Below are positions 1-7,858 of a stretch of 29,138 nt of DNA, piece after piece. Origin of the DNA: Clostridiales bacterium. GTDB lineage: Bacteria; Bacillota; Clostridia; Tissierellales; Sedimentibacteraceae. Numbering within the stretch: position 1 is the stretch's first letter; each line of letters begins with the position of its first letter. Position numbers and translations under genes: made by a program. The DNA lies in contig DNNJ01000339.1 in assembly GCA_003487955.1 (NCBI GenBank), positions 486 to 29,623 on the forward strand, read 5' to 3'. The notes beneath the pieces were generated by a model. The model saw only the letters and a list, made by a program, of their open reading frames with translations. It was not told where the DNA came from and ran no database searches.

Positions 1-31
1 TTCCGCTGCTAAGAGGTGTGTCCCCATACCT
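1..31 (-). repeat. Edge copy (copy C) of the structured intergenic repeat, module 1
   Basis: Read on the minus strand, this stretch begins at the corA stop codon and continues as GAGGTATGGGGACACACCTC, then TTAGCAGCGGAA. It matches the start of module 1 of the repeat at 6059-6090, where GAGGTATGGGGACACA is identical and the following CTCT and GGAA are kept. The element is cut by the window edge, so its length and the presence of module 2 are unknown. The TAG stop of corA (32-34) directly abuts it, so the repeat begins where the gene ends. Confidence 0.6.
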
Positions 32-967
32 CTAAAACAAATCCCTTTTTGCCAGTATAAATCCTACAAAAACTGATGTCAATATTGAAATACCAATTAT
101 TGTCCAGAAGCCAAAAGGAGAATTTGCAAAGGGGATATTAATTACATTCATTCCGAAAAAGCCTGAAAACATAGTCGGAATTGCCATTAATATAGTTATG
201 GATGTCAACAGCTTCATGACAATATTTAAATTATTTGATATAAGAGATGCAAATGCATCCATTGTACCGCTTAAAATTCCGCTATAAATCGTAGCCATCT
301 CAATAGCCTGTTTATTTTCAATAATTACATCTTCCAATAAATCTTCATCCTCGGTATATTTTTTGATTATATTGATTCTAAGAATTTTTTCCAAAACTAT
401 TTGGTTCCCTTTAAGAGAAGTATTAATATATACCAAAGACTTCGATAAATCCAAGAGCTGTATAAGCTCCTTGTTTCTCATTGATTGATGCAGCTTCTCC
501 TCGACATAATTGCTCATTTTGTCAATTTGTCTTAAATAAAGTAAATATCTTTGTGCATTCTTATATAATATTTGATATAAGAAACGATATTTTTTATATG
601 TGTAGAAAGTACGAATGCTGTTTTTTACAAATTGATCAAGTACAATTGAATTTTTTAAACATACAGTTATTATGTTTTTGTCGGTAATTATAATTCCAAG
701 AGGCAGTGTTTCATAAATAATATGCTCATCTTGTTTTTCAATATACGGTGTATCCACCAAGATTAAAACTTGATCCTCTTCCGTTTCTAAACGAGCACTT
801 TCCTCGTCGTCCAAGGCTGCCCTTAAAAGGTCTCCCTCAATAGACAGCTCATTTTCAATAAAGTCCAATTCTTCAGTTGTAGGATTAACCAAGTTAATCC
901 AAGCACCATCTTCAATTTTTTCCAGCTTGAACAGGGTGTTTTCGATTGATTTGAATACATCAAGCAT
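32..967 (-). CDS. corA: CorA-family divalent cation (Mg2+/Co2+) transporter
   Basis: This 311-residue protein has the CorA layout: a long, soluble, mostly helical N-terminal domain followed by two C-terminal membrane helices (about 252-270 and 287-304). The signature Gly-Met-Asn is at residues 272-274, in the context FSGFFGMN, just after the first helix. In the family this motif forms the mouth of a homopentameric channel in the cytoplasmic membrane, usually carrying Mg2+. The C-terminus ends with the short basic tail AKRDLF, as is common. The ATG is preceded by a GAGGTG ribosome binding site. A minus-strand promoter about 150 nt upstream gives it a long structured leader, so transcriptional or translational control is likely. 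The stop codon abuts an intergenic repeat. Family assignment is secure; the exact ion is inferred. Confidence 0.93.
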   Translation of the reverse strand: MLDVFKSIENTLFKLEKIEDGAWINLVNPTTEELDFIENELSIEGDLLRAALDDEESARLETEEDQVLILVDTPYIEKQDEHIIYETLPLGIIITDKNIITVCLKNSIVLDQFVKNSIRTFYTYKKYRFLYQILYKNAQRYLLYLRQIDKMSNYVEEKLHQSMRNKELIQLLDLSKSLVYINTSLKGNQIVLEKILRINIIKKYTEDEDLLEDVIIENKQAIEMATIYSGILSGTMDAFASLISNNLNIVMKLLTSITILMAIPTMFSGFFGMNVINIPFANSPFGFWTIIGISILTSVFVGFILAKRDLF

Positions 968-995
968 TTTTCACCTCAATTTAATAATAGATTTT

Positions 996-1035
996 CTCTA
1001 TTACTAAATTGGATTCTTACCTCTTAGTAATAGAG
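996..1035 (-). promoter_or_regulatory. Long hairpin in the corA leader, candidate cis-regulatory RNA
   Basis: An inverted repeat with 12-bp perfect arms (CTCTATTACTAA at 996-1007 and TTAGTAATAGAG at 1024-1035) separated by 16 nt lies in the transcribed leader of corA, about 30 nt before the start codon. There is no run of U behind it, so it is not a plain terminator. I could not match the leader to the M-box or to another metal riboswitch consensus. It may be an uncharacterised switch or only an mRNA-stabilising hairpin. Confidence 0.5.
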
Positions 1036-1115
1036 AGTTCAGTTTATAGATTCGACCTTAGGGACCTCGTCCATTACTTCACATCCTTTTCTATTTTTAC
1101 TGCATTTATCACTAT

Positions 1116-1144
1116 ATTATATTTCACAATGTTTTGCAAGTCAA
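1116..1144 (-). promoter_or_regulatory. Sigma-A-type promoter of corA
   Basis: Read on the minus strand: TTGACT (1144-1139), a 17-nt spacer, then TATAAT (1121-1116). This is near consensus. Transcription would start near 1109, giving a leader of roughly 140 nt before the corA ATG. Confidence 0.75.
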
Positions 1145-1257
1145 TTATACTCGCAATTTGAAGATAATGCACATAATTTTTACGTTAATGGAAAAGATAT
1201 TAATAAATGAATAGTATTTTCCCGTTTCTCATTAAATTTAGTATAGAAGGTGATTAT

Positions 1258-1515
1258 TTGCCCGCAAGTTCTGTTACAAGAGTTAAAGGAGCAGTTGAAG
1301 GCTGTGTTGGGAAAAAGGTAAAATTTAAGCTGAAAAAAGGTAAAAGCAGGTCTCAATTCAGTGAAGGAGTAATTTTAGACACTTATCCTTCAATATTTAC
1401 AGTCTTCGTTGAAAAAAAGGACCATCAAAGGATTGTGTCATTTAATTATATAGATATTCTAACAAATAATGTTGAATTTTATATTTGTGATGATAAGGAG
1501 ACAAGAATTGGATAG
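1258..1515 (+). CDS. veg: Veg family protein
   Basis: This small protein of 85 residues matches the Veg family (about 80-90 residues, one Sm-like small beta domain). The conserved core is visible as VGKKVKFKLKKGK, then a Gly-Val-Ile-Leu-Asp-Thr-Tyr-Pro-Ser stretch, then a segment resembling the family's SFNYIDILTNNVEF end. In Bacillus subtilis veg is strongly transcribed and has been linked to biofilm formation; its molecular function is unsettled. A longer reading from ATG 1207 is open, but the chosen start is TTG 1258 because AGAAGGTGA lies 5-6 nt before it and the resulting length fits the family. The 17 extra residues of the longer form have no counterpart in Veg. A terminator follows directly, so it is probably transcribed alone. 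Confidence 0.85.
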   Translation: MPASSVTRVKGAVEGCVGKKVKFKLKKGKSRSQFSEGVILDTYPSIFTVFVEKKDHQRIVSFNYIDILTNNVEFYICDDKETRIG

Positions 1516-1528
1516 CACACATAGTTAA

Positions 1529-1587
1529 TAGCGAAACTCTTAGTTTATTAAAAAATTATTAATAATTAAGTTTCGCTATATTTTTTT
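1529..1587 (+). terminator. Rho-independent terminator of veg
   Basis: The arms TAGCGAAACT (1529-1538) and AGTTTCGCTA (1569-1578) pair perfectly around an AT-rich loop of 30 nt and are followed by a T-rich run to 1587. Confidence 0.8.
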
Positions 1588-1656
1588 GCAAAAATTTGAT
1601 ATACTGCAAAGGAACCAAGACAATAAAAATATTCCAAATACTATTCTGGAGCAGAA

Positions 1657-2508
1657 ATGAAATTATTTTCTAAATTGACAGGTCTTTTATTCTTAGCTTC
1701 AATTATTCTTTTTTTATATGCGAGATTAATTGAACCGGTACTATTAACAGTTAAATATGAAAATATACACAGCAATTTTGTAAATGATAAAAGTGATAAT
1801 ATTAAAATAATACAATTTTCAGATACCCATTTATCTGAATTTTTTGGTGTAAAGAATTTAAAAAAGGCAGTTAATAAAATAAATAATCAAAACCCGCATA
1901 TTGTTGTTTTTACAGGGGATTTGATAGAACAATACAATGAATATGAAGATAAAGACAACATACATGAAATATGGGAAGTTTTAAGCAAAATAAATGCTCC
2001 TTTAGGAAAGTATGCTGTTTATGGCAACCATGATTACGGCGGTGGCGCAGAAAGAGCATATAAGAAAATAATGGAGAACAGCGGATTTCAAGTACTTTCA
2101 AATGAAAATGCAAAAATCGAAGAATACAATATCAATATAATAGGGATGGACGATTCAATTTTTGGTACCTTTGACAAAGAAGTTATAGTCAACTTTTTGG
2201 ATGAAGATTATTTTAATATAATACTAAGCCATGAACCTGATGCGTCGGAACATTTTCTTGAATATAACGCAGATTTGTTTTTAACCGGCCACAGCCATGG
2301 AGGTCAAATAAACCTGCCATTTATTAATTACACTCCGCCCTTGGCACAAAAGTATGTGAGGGGGATGTATGAGGTTGATAATTACAGGCAGACGAAAATA
2401 TATGTCAATGTAGGGTTGGGAACATCAACATTACCTATGCGTTTTATGGCAACACCTGAATTGACGGTTATTACTCTAAATGCTATACTTGATTATAACC
2501 CTGATTAA
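1657..2508 (+). CDS. Membrane-anchored calcineurin-like metallophosphoesterase (YkuE/YaeI type)
   Basis: This 283-residue protein has one N-terminal membrane helix (about 7-30) without a clear cleavage site, followed by an extracytoplasmic metallophosphoesterase domain. The dinuclear metal ligands of the family are all visible: D56 and H58 (FSDTHLS), D88 (TGDLI), N124 and H125 (YGNHD), H192 (SHEP), and H212 and H214 (TGHSHGGQ). Relatives such as YkuE and YaeI are phosphodiesterases, some associated with the cell wall or lipid A-like substrates; the substrate here cannot be inferred. The ATG has a GGAGCAG ribosome binding site. It follows the veg terminator and seems to start its own unit; nothing nearby suggests a partner. 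Confidence 0.85.
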   Translation: MKLFSKLTGLLFLASIILFLYARLIEPVLLTVKYENIHSNFVNDKSDNIKIIQFSDTHLSEFFGVKNLKKAVNKINNQNPHIVVFTGDLIEQYNEYEDKDNIHEIWEVLSKINAPLGKYAVYGNHDYGGGAERAYKKIMENSGFQVLSNENAKIEEYNINIIGMDDSIFGTFDKEVIVNFLDEDYFNIILSHEPDASEHFLEYNADLFLTGHSHGGQINLPFINYTPPLAQKYVRGMYEVDNYRQTKIYVNVGLGTSTLPMRFMATPELTVITLNAILDYNPD

Positions 2509-2518
2509 GCGAGATAGG

Positions 2519-2590
2519 ATGACTTGGAGGGAAATAAAGGAGTATAATGATTTTGATGTTGAGTATTTTAACGGAAGATTCAAATATTAA
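2519..2590 (+). CDS. Possible 23-codon small ORF or gene remnant
   Basis: Between the phosphoesterase and the AbrB-family gene, an ATG frame of 23 codons reads MTWREIKEYNDFDVEYFNGR and then FKY. Its composition looks protein-like, rich in Asp, Glu, Phe and Tyr. There is no good ribosome binding site before it. It could be a remnant of a lost gene's C-terminus. A second frame, ATG 2547-2600 with AAAGGAG in front, has the better ribosome binding site but low-complexity content. I do not recognise either; both are reported with low confidence. Confidence 0.2.
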   Translation: MTWREIKEYNDFDVEYFNGRFKY

Positions 2591-2645
2591 AAAAAAATAA
2601 GACATAGTGGGACATGCATTAATTGCATACAGGAGGTTAACAATA

Positions 2646-3710
2646 TTGACAAAAGAATTATCATTGGGAACAACACTTATATTAATTTATATTATAGGAT
2701 ATATAGGGTATATCATTTTTAAAAAAATTAAAATTCCTGCTGCCGGAATAATCGGCTCTTTAGTTGCCAATGCAGCTGTCTCTTTATTAGGTGTTAACTT
2801 TGCAGAATTACCGGTATTTATCAGTGTTTTACTCCAAATAACAATAGGCATTATAGCAGGATCACAATTCAGCAAGGAGAGGAACAAACAAATAAAGGCG
2901 TTGGGTTTACCCAGCTTATTAGCTGCGTTTTGGGCAGTAGCAGTTGGATTGATTTTAGGATTTTTATTATTTATATTAGCGGATGTTGATATAGGAACAG
3001 CCTTTTTTGCTGCAGCACCGGGCGGCATGTCAGAAATGAGTTCCCTTGCAATGATGTATGGTTTCGATGTGCCGACAGTAGTTCTTTTGCAGTTTTTAAG
3101 GATAGCAATGGTATATTTTTCAATACCTTTGGTTGCTTCTTATTTTGCTAAAAAGTCAGACGGTAGTACAAAGATAGTACATAATAAAGATAATGAAGTA
3201 AATCCTGAATGCGAGGAGAATAGTTACCCGTTAATTTTTACAATTTTTATTGGAGCGGCTGCAGGTTTAATTGCTTGGAAAACAAATATTCCGGGTGGAG
3301 CTATAGTCGGTTCACTGGTTGCAGTTGGAGCATGCAAGTCATCAGGCGTTAATTTAAAAACAATGCCTAAAAAGCATATTTCAATTTATCAAATCGGTTT
3401 AGGTGCATCTTTGGGATTGACATTTACACCGGAAGTAGCAAGCTCAATATCAGGAATGCTTGGCATTATTGTGTTATTTTCATTTTTAACTGTTCTTAAC
3501 GGTATTATTTTAGGGATAATTATGCACAAGAAGTTTGGCATAGACTTAACCACTTCTTTGCTTGCATGTGCTATGGCAGGTGTATCACAAATGAGTGCCA
3601 TAGCATTGGAAATGGATGCGGATTCCGTTGTAGTCAGTATAATTCAGACAATACGTTTAACTTCAATACTTTTAATTTTTCCTCCAATAGTTTTATATTT
3701 TATTGGATAA
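2646..3710 (+). CDS. AbrB-family integral membrane protein
   Basis: This polytopic protein of 354 residues belongs to the AbrB (ammonia monooxygenase regulator-like) membrane family. It is built from two homologous halves, each with repeated helices and a GSLVA-type Gly-rich helix (IPAAGIIGSLVA in the first half, IPGGAIVGSLVA in the second). Each half has a second conserved helix, AAPGGMSEMSSLAMMYG in the first and AMAGVSQMSAIALEMDAD in the second. The family is thought to comprise transporters, but substrates are poorly defined. The start is TTG 2646, with AGGAGG at 2631-2636; the longer GTG frame from 2607 lacks a ribosome binding site. A short charged linker separates the halves around residues 170-195. 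It appears to be monocistronic, ending before a convergent terminator. Confidence 0.75.
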   Translation: MTKELSLGTTLILIYIIGYIGYIIFKKIKIPAAGIIGSLVANAAVSLLGVNFAELPVFISVLLQITIGIIAGSQFSKERNKQIKALGLPSLLAAFWAVAVGLILGFLLFILADVDIGTAFFAAAPGGMSEMSSLAMMYGFDVPTVVLLQFLRIAMVYFSIPLVASYFAKKSDGSTKIVHNKDNEVNPECEENSYPLIFTIFIGAAAGLIAWKTNIPGGAIVGSLVAVGACKSSGVNLKTMPKKHISIYQIGLGASLGLTFTPEVASSISGMLGIIVLFSFLTVLNGIILGIIMHKKFGIDLTTSLLACAMAGVSQMSAIALEMDADSVVVSIIQTIRLTSILLIFPPIVLYFIG

Positions 3711-3782
3711 GTAATAAATTACTCAAACATTAATTATTAACGGTACTGTTAAATTAAGAAAACAGGTATGGGACACACTAAA

Positions 3783-3813
3783 AGAAGGCTTTGTTATGGT
3801 AACAAAGCCTTCT
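3783..3813. terminator. Bidirectional terminator between the AbrB-family gene and the 5'-nucleotidase gene
   Basis: The perfect 14-bp arms AGAAGGCTTTGTTA (3783-3796) and TAACAAAGCCTTCT (3800-3813) surround a TGG loop. On the minus strand TTTT follows, which suits the 5'-nucleotidase gene ending at 3825. The stem can also stop the convergent plus-strand transcript. Confidence 0.8.
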
Positions 3814-3824
3814 AATGCTTCATT

Positions 3825-5564
3825 TTACTTGGCCGGGACTTTTATTATTTGATCTGGATAAATCAAATGAGGATTTACAATATTGTTGTATTCAGCTAAT
3901 TCCTGATAAGTTAAATTATATTGTGCTGCTATTTTCCATAAAACATCTCCGGGAACAACTATGTAAATTACTTCTTCCACAACAGGTTCAGGTTCAACAG
4001 GAGCAGGTTCAACAGGAGTCGGCTCAACAGGTTCAGGTTCTTCAACAACAACTTCCAACACTTTAATTCTTCCTGAAACTTCACTGCCGGCAGTTCCATT
4101 GGTTACAAGATAGTTCTGTATTATTTCCTCATATGTACCGAATATTGTTTGAGTATCATATTTTGCCAACATTGCATAACCGTCTCCGCCGGCTGACATA
4201 AAGTCATTTATTGCAACTGTGTATTCTTTTGTTTCATCAAATGCTTCTCCGCCTACCGTTATTTCCATAACCTTGGAATCTACCGGCTGAGCAGGGTCAA
4301 ATGTAAATTCAAGCCCGCTTACCTGCAAGAATGCACCCTTTGCAGCAGGATAATCGCTTACAGACCATTCAAGCATTGCTTTCAGGTCAGCGCCTGTAAT
4401 TTTCTTTACTTCAATTGTATTTCCGAATGGGAATATAGCTGCTATCTTACCTTTTGTTATTTCACCTACAGGTATATCTTCTCTTATTCCGCCGCCGTTT
4501 ACAAATGCAATATCAGCACCTGTAGCATCCCTGGCTGCATCAGATGAAAGATTTCCAAGATTTGTTTCTTTGGTTCTTACATTCTCTCTTACACCGTCTA
4601 AATATATGTCTGTAGTTGCTATTACTTCAGTAAAAGCAGGGTCATTTTCAGGTTTAATTGTTTCAATAAATGCTGCTAATTCAGGGTCAGCAACTGTTTC
4701 TGCAGTATCTGCGGCTGCAAGCAGTCTTGCTGCCATACTTACAACTTCACCGTTTTGAATTTCTATGTCAACAAAACCTAAGTTTTTACCATAGTTTTCT
4801 GTTTGAGCTATTAATGTATTATTTTCTAACTGGCCGGTTGCTAACAGTGAATGGCTGTGTCCGTCAATTATCAAATCGATTCCTTCTACAGCTTGAGCCA
4901 GAGCTTTAGAAGTTATAGATGAGCTTTCATCAAGCCCTAAGTGTGCCAATGCTATTATAACATCAGTTTTGTCTTTAAGCTCATCCACCATTTCTTTTGA
5001 TACCTCTACAGGATCTTCAAATGTTAAACCCGGAACATTGGTTGGATTAGTTAGAATTGCTGTATCAGGAGTAGAAAGACCGTAGATACCAACCTTAACT
5101 CCGCCTACTTCTTCAATAACGTATGGAGTAAAAACATATTCCCCTTTTTCATCAACAATGTTTGCACTTAACATACCTACCTGAGACATATCTCTTAATT
5201 CAAACAATCTGTCTTTGCCGTAATTAAAGTCATGGTTTCCTAAGGTCAAGTAATCATAACCTGCAGCTTCCAATACCTTAATTGCATTTTCTCCTTTGGA
5301 GATATTTACAATCGGCATACCGTGAAGAGTATCCCCTGCATCAAGAACCAATGTGTTAGGATTTGCTTCCTTGGCTTCCTTAATTAAAGCAGCTATTTTT
5401 GCAAAACCTATAACCCCGTTATAGCTGTCCTCTACTAATCTTGCATGGGTGTCATTAGTGTGAATAACAGTAATTTTTACGGTTTCAGCATCTTCTGCAA
5501 ATACAAAGCTGAAACTGCCAAGAATAAGTAATGCTACCAATACTAAACTTAATACTTTTTTCAT
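3825..5564 (-). CDS. Secreted 5'-nucleotidase/2',3'-cyclic phosphodiesterase-like enzyme with C-terminal LysM
   Basis: This 579-residue protein starts with a signal peptide (MKKVLSLVLVALLILGSF, cut near FVFA). A UshA-type metallophosphatase domain follows, with metal ligands in HTNDTH (35-40), DAGDTLHG (75-82), GNHD (109-112), AHLG (H208) and GHSH (235-238). Next is the 5'-nucleotidase C-terminal substrate domain, with TNLGNLSSDA, VNGGGIRED and SAGGDGYAM. A Pro/Glu linker with repeated PVEP units comes next, and the last 45 or so residues form a LysM domain (YIVVPGDVLWKIAAQYN). The family hydrolyses nucleotides or nucleotide sugars outside the cell; LysM should hold the enzyme on peptidoglycan. 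The start is ATG 5564 with GAGGAGGG in front; twelve upstream in-frame codons lack support. A consensus promoter and a terminator bracket it as a single-gene unit. Confidence 0.9.
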   Translation of the reverse strand: MKKVLSLVLVALLILGSFSFVFAEDAETVKITVIHTNDTHARLVEDSYNGVIGFAKIAALIKEAKEANPNTLVLDAGDTLHGMPIVNISKGENAIKVLEAAGYDYLTLGNHDFNYGKDRLFELRDMSQVGMLSANIVDEKGEYVFTPYVIEEVGGVKVGIYGLSTPDTAILTNPTNVPGLTFEDPVEVSKEMVDELKDKTDVIIALAHLGLDESSSITSKALAQAVEGIDLIIDGHSHSLLATGQLENNTLIAQTENYGKNLGFVDIEIQNGEVVSMAARLLAAADTAETVADPELAAFIETIKPENDPAFTEVIATTDIYLDGVRENVRTKETNLGNLSSDAARDATGADIAFVNGGGIREDIPVGEITKGKIAAIFPFGNTIEVKKITGADLKAMLEWSVSDYPAAKGAFLQVSGLEFTFDPAQPVDSKVMEITVGGEAFDETKEYTVAINDFMSAGGDGYAMLAKYDTQTIFGTYEEIIQNYLVTNGTAGSEVSGRIKVLEVVVEEPEPVEPTPVEPAPVEPEPVVEEVIYIVVPGDVLWKIAAQYNLTYQELAEYNNIVNPHLIYPDQIIKVPAK

Positions 5565-5602
5565 CAAAATTCCCTCCTCTTTTTTATGTAAGACATACAT
5601 AT

Positions 5603-5631
5603 ATTATACAGTCAGAGGGATGGAATTTCAA
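5603..5631 (-). promoter_or_regulatory. Sigma-A-type promoter of the 5'-nucleotidase gene
   Basis: On the minus strand: TTGAAA (5631-5626), a 17-nt spacer, then TATAAT (5608-5603). The start codon lies about 40 nt downstream. Confidence 0.78.
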
Positions 5632-5774
5632 GACAACTTTTGCATAATTTTCATGACGCAGCTTTGTGTCTTTATTATTCCACGAGTGAACAGTAACATA
5701 TACTACCTTAAATTGTAATGAATGGAATTTAATTTTTCAATTTTTCAATTTACGTAAAAAATATCTTAAAATTG

Positions 5775-5803
5775 TTGACAAGAACATTAAATTTTTATAT
5801 TAT
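5775..5803 (+). promoter_or_regulatory. Sigma-A-type promoter of proS
   Basis: TTGACA (5775-5780), a 17-nt spacer, and TATTAT (5798-5803). The predicted start near 5810 places the whole T-box in the leader. The stretch 5632-5774 between the divergent promoters shows only AT-rich sequence with short repeats of AATTTTTC. Confidence 0.78.
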
Positions 5804-5844
5804 GTATACAAATTAATAATTACGTTGAAGAGGAATAGTATATA

Positions 5845-6036
5845 TACATGGTCAATAGAGAGAAAATCATTGGTGAAAGGTTTTTGGCCCCCTGTATTTT
5901 GAACCCGCCTTGGAGTATTTTGAGAGTAACAACTCAAAGGGAAAATCCCTTATAAAAATGAGAGCTGTGTATTAATAAGCAGCATTAGAGTGGTACCGCG
6001 GATATCCGCCTCTTGGTTTTAAGAGGCGGATTTTAT
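5845..6036 (+). promoter_or_regulatory. T-box riboswitch, proline-specific
   Basis: The T-box consensus sequence is present as AGAGTGGTACCGCGG (5987-6001). In front of it are a stem III-like GCTG/CAGC hairpin and, further upstream, a stem I region. Its 3' side reads TTGAACCCGCCTTGGAGT, and the placement of a codon after GAA gives CCC (5904-5906), a proline codon. The gene downstream is prolyl-tRNA synthetase, so identity and context agree. Uncharged tRNA-Pro would stabilise the antiterminator and allow readthrough. The specifier was placed by eye from typical T-box spacing; the T-box identity itself is clear. Confidence 0.9.
6006..6036 (+). terminator. Intrinsic terminator of the proS T-box
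   Basis: CCGCCTCTT (6006-6014) pairs with AAGAGGCGG (6021-6029), followed by ATTTTAT. The 5' arm begins just after the T-box sequence, as expected for the terminator that competes with the antiterminator. Confidence 0.85.
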
Positions 6037-6039
6037 GTA

Positions 6040-6217
6040 TGACCTAACCCCATTTATTAGAGGTATGGGGACACATCTCTACTACGAGGAAAGTCTATGC
6101 GGGCTGAGGAATGTCCCCGAATAGGATTTTTCAGAAAAATGGCTGGTAGGTCAACCGCAAAGAATGCCAAATTTGTTCGACGTAAGGAGCAAACAAATTT
6201 GAGGCATTCCCCTGCGA
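6040..6217 (+). repeat. Structured intergenic repeat, copy A (modules 1 and 2)
   Basis: About 178 nt between the T-box terminator and proS. Module 1 (6040-6153) is closed by TGACCTA (6040-6046) with TAGGTCA (6147-6153). It contains GGGGACA (6067-6073), which can pair with TGTCCCC (6112-6118); an alternative stem CCCCAT/ATGGGG (6048-6053/6065-6070) uses the same G run. Module 2 (6150-6217) is a long hairpin with GAATGCC and AAATTTG (6162-6175) against CAAATTT and GGCATTC (6194-6209), with CGAC in the loop. It lies in the proS mRNA leader, and its last bases run up to the proS ribosome binding site. Confidence 0.75.
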
Positions 6218-6232
6218 ATGAAAGGAGAAAAA

Positions 6233-7678
6233 ATGGCTAAGAAAGAAAAAGAATTTGTAAAAGAAATAACACCTATGGAAGAAGACTTCAGCAGGTGGTA
6301 TACAGATGTAATTATGAAAAATGAACTGGTTGACTATTCGCCTGTAAAAGGTTTTATGGTCATCAGGCCTTACGGATATGCTTTATGGGAAAAAATTCAA
6401 GAATATGCAGATGAAAAGTTCAAAGCAACCGGTCATAAGAATATGTATTTTCCTTTGTTGATTCCTGAAAGTTTGTTAAATAAGGAAAAGGAACATGTGG
6501 AAGGATTCGCTCCTGAAGTTGCTTGGGTTACACACGGCGGAGATCAGGAATTAAGCGAAAGATTAGCAGTAAGACCAACATCTGAAACAATAATATGCAC
6601 TATGTACGCAAAATGGCTTAATTCATACAGGGATTTGCCATATTTGTATAACCAGTGGTGCAGCGTTGTAAGATGGGAAAAAACAACAAGACCATTTTTA
6701 AGAACATCCGAATTCTTGTGGCAGGAAGGCCACACTTTACATGAAACCGAAGAGGAAGCCCAGGCAGAAACTCTGCAAATGCTTGATATATACAGACAGG
6801 TAGCTGAAGACTTAATGGCTATGCCTGTTGTTACAGGACTAAAAAGTGACAAGGAAAGATTTGCAGGTGCAAAATCAACATACACAATGGAAGCATTGAT
6901 GCATGACGGCCAAGCACTGCAGGCAGGAACTTCACATAATTTGGGGCAGCATTTCTCTAAAGCCTTTGAAATTAAATTTCAGGGGAGAGACGGGAAAGAA
7001 CAATATCCGTATCAAACATCATGGGGCAGCTCCACAAGACTTATCGGCGGCTTGATAATGGTTCATTCCGACAACAGGGGACTGGTACTGCCTCCAAAGA
7101 TAGCACCTGTACAGGTTGTAATAATTCCAATAGCACAAAAAAAAGAAGGCGTTCTTGAAAAAGCAAATGAATTATATGATACATTAAAAGCAAAAGGAAT
7201 AAGAGTGGAGCTTGATGACAATACAGAATATTCACCGGGCTGGAAATTCAATCAATACGAAATGAAGGGCTATCCTATACGTATTGAAATAGGGCCTAGG
7301 GATATTGAAAATAATCAGGCGGTAGCAGTTAGGCGGGATAAGTTGGAGAAAGAAAATTTATCTCTTGACAATATTGAAGACAGTATAGCTGAAATGCTTA
7401 ACGCAATGCAGACTGAGCTTTTTGAAAAAGCAAAAGCCCACAGAGAAGCCCACACTTATATAGTTAAAGACTATGAACAATACAAGAAAGAGCTTCCTTA
7501 CCGTCCCGGATTTGCAAAAATGATGTGGTGCGGTGAAAGAGAATGCGAAGATAAATTAAAAGAAGAAACCGGTGCAACAATCAGATGCATTCCCTTTGAA
7601 CAGGAAAACTTAGGAGACAAATGCCATATCTGCGGGAAACCCGCAAAACATATGATTTATACAGCACGAGCATACTAA
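6233..7678 (+). CDS. proS: Prolyl-tRNA synthetase, short archaeal/eukaryote-like type
   Basis: This cytoplasmic class II aminoacyl-tRNA synthetase charges tRNA-Pro. At 481 residues it is the short form that lacks the INS editing insert found in the longer bacterial type. Visible signatures are [12 protein letters not shown], the motif 2 region around [20 protein letters not shown], and the motif 3 region [20 protein letters not shown]. An anticodon-binding domain follows ([12 protein letters not shown] onward). The C-terminal domain carries Cys residues in [11 protein letters not shown] and CHICGKPA, typical of the zinc-binding tail in this group, and ends in Tyr as usual. The start chosen is ATG 6233, with AAAGGAG at 6221-6227; the ATG at 6218 has no ribosome binding site. 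Its leader holds a proline T-box, so expression should rise when tRNA-Pro is uncharged. Confidence 0.96.
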   Translation: MAKKEKEFVKEITPMEEDFSRWYTDVIMKNELVDYSPVKGFMVIRPYGYALWEKIQEYADEKFKATGHKNMYFPLLIPESLLNKEKEHVEGFAPEVAWVTHGGDQELSERLAVRPTSETIICTMYAKWLNSYRDLPYLYNQWCSVVRWEKTTRPFLRTSEFLWQEGHTLHETEEEAQAETLQMLDIYRQVAEDLMAMPVVTGLKSDKERFAGAKSTYTMEALMHDGQALQAGTSHNLGQHFSKAFEIKFQGRDGKEQYPYQTSWGSSTRLIGGLIMVHSDNRGLVLPPKIAPVQVVIIPIAQKKEGVLEKANELYDTLKAKGIRVELDDNTEYSPGWKFNQYEMKGYPIRIEIGPRDIENNQAVAVRRDKLEKENLSLDNIEDSIAEMLNAMQTELFEKAKAHREAHTYIVKDYEQYKKELPYRPGFAKMMWCGERECEDKLKEETGATIRCIPFEQENLGDKCHICGKPAKHMIYTARAY

Positions 7679-7680
7679 AA

Positions 7681-7858
7681 GATGCCCTAACCCCGTTTAT
7701 CAAAGGAATGGGGACACACCTCATAGATTAGGGATAGTCTTGTGGGTAGAGGAATGTCCCCGAATATGATTTCTGAGAAATGGTTGGTAGGTCATTCGCA
7801 ACGAATTCCCGAAATATACGACCAGAGGGAGTAAATATTTCGGTGAATGAGACTGCGA
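7681..7858 (+). repeat. Structured intergenic repeat, copy B (modules 1 and 2)
   Basis: It starts two nt after the proS stop and parallels copy A over its full length. Shared blocks include CCTAACCCC, ATGGGGACACA, GAGGAATGTCCCCGAATA and GGTAGGTCA. GGGGACA (7710-7716) pairs with TGTCCCC (7755-7761). The module 2 hairpin (about 7790-7858) pairs ATTC plus CCGAAATAT with ATATTTCGG plus GAAT, leaving a one-base bulge. Its stem sequence differs from copy A but the fold is the same, and CGAC is again in the loop. The first 14 bases, GATGCCCTAACCCC (7681-7694), recur just after the element at 7859-7872. Confidence 0.75.

Noticed and set aside
968..1115. M-box Mg2+ riboswitch upstream of corA
   Set aside because: The conserved M-box core could not be found; only an unassigned leader is reported.
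3815..4066. A Gln-rich plus-strand ORF opposite the 5'-nucleotidase
   Set aside because: It is the antisense of the PVEP linker and LysM coding region.
6085..6100. Similarity of GAGGAAAGTC in repeat copy A to RNase P RNA
   Set aside because: The match is about ten bases, is not kept in copy B, and no other conserved part of RNase P RNA is present.
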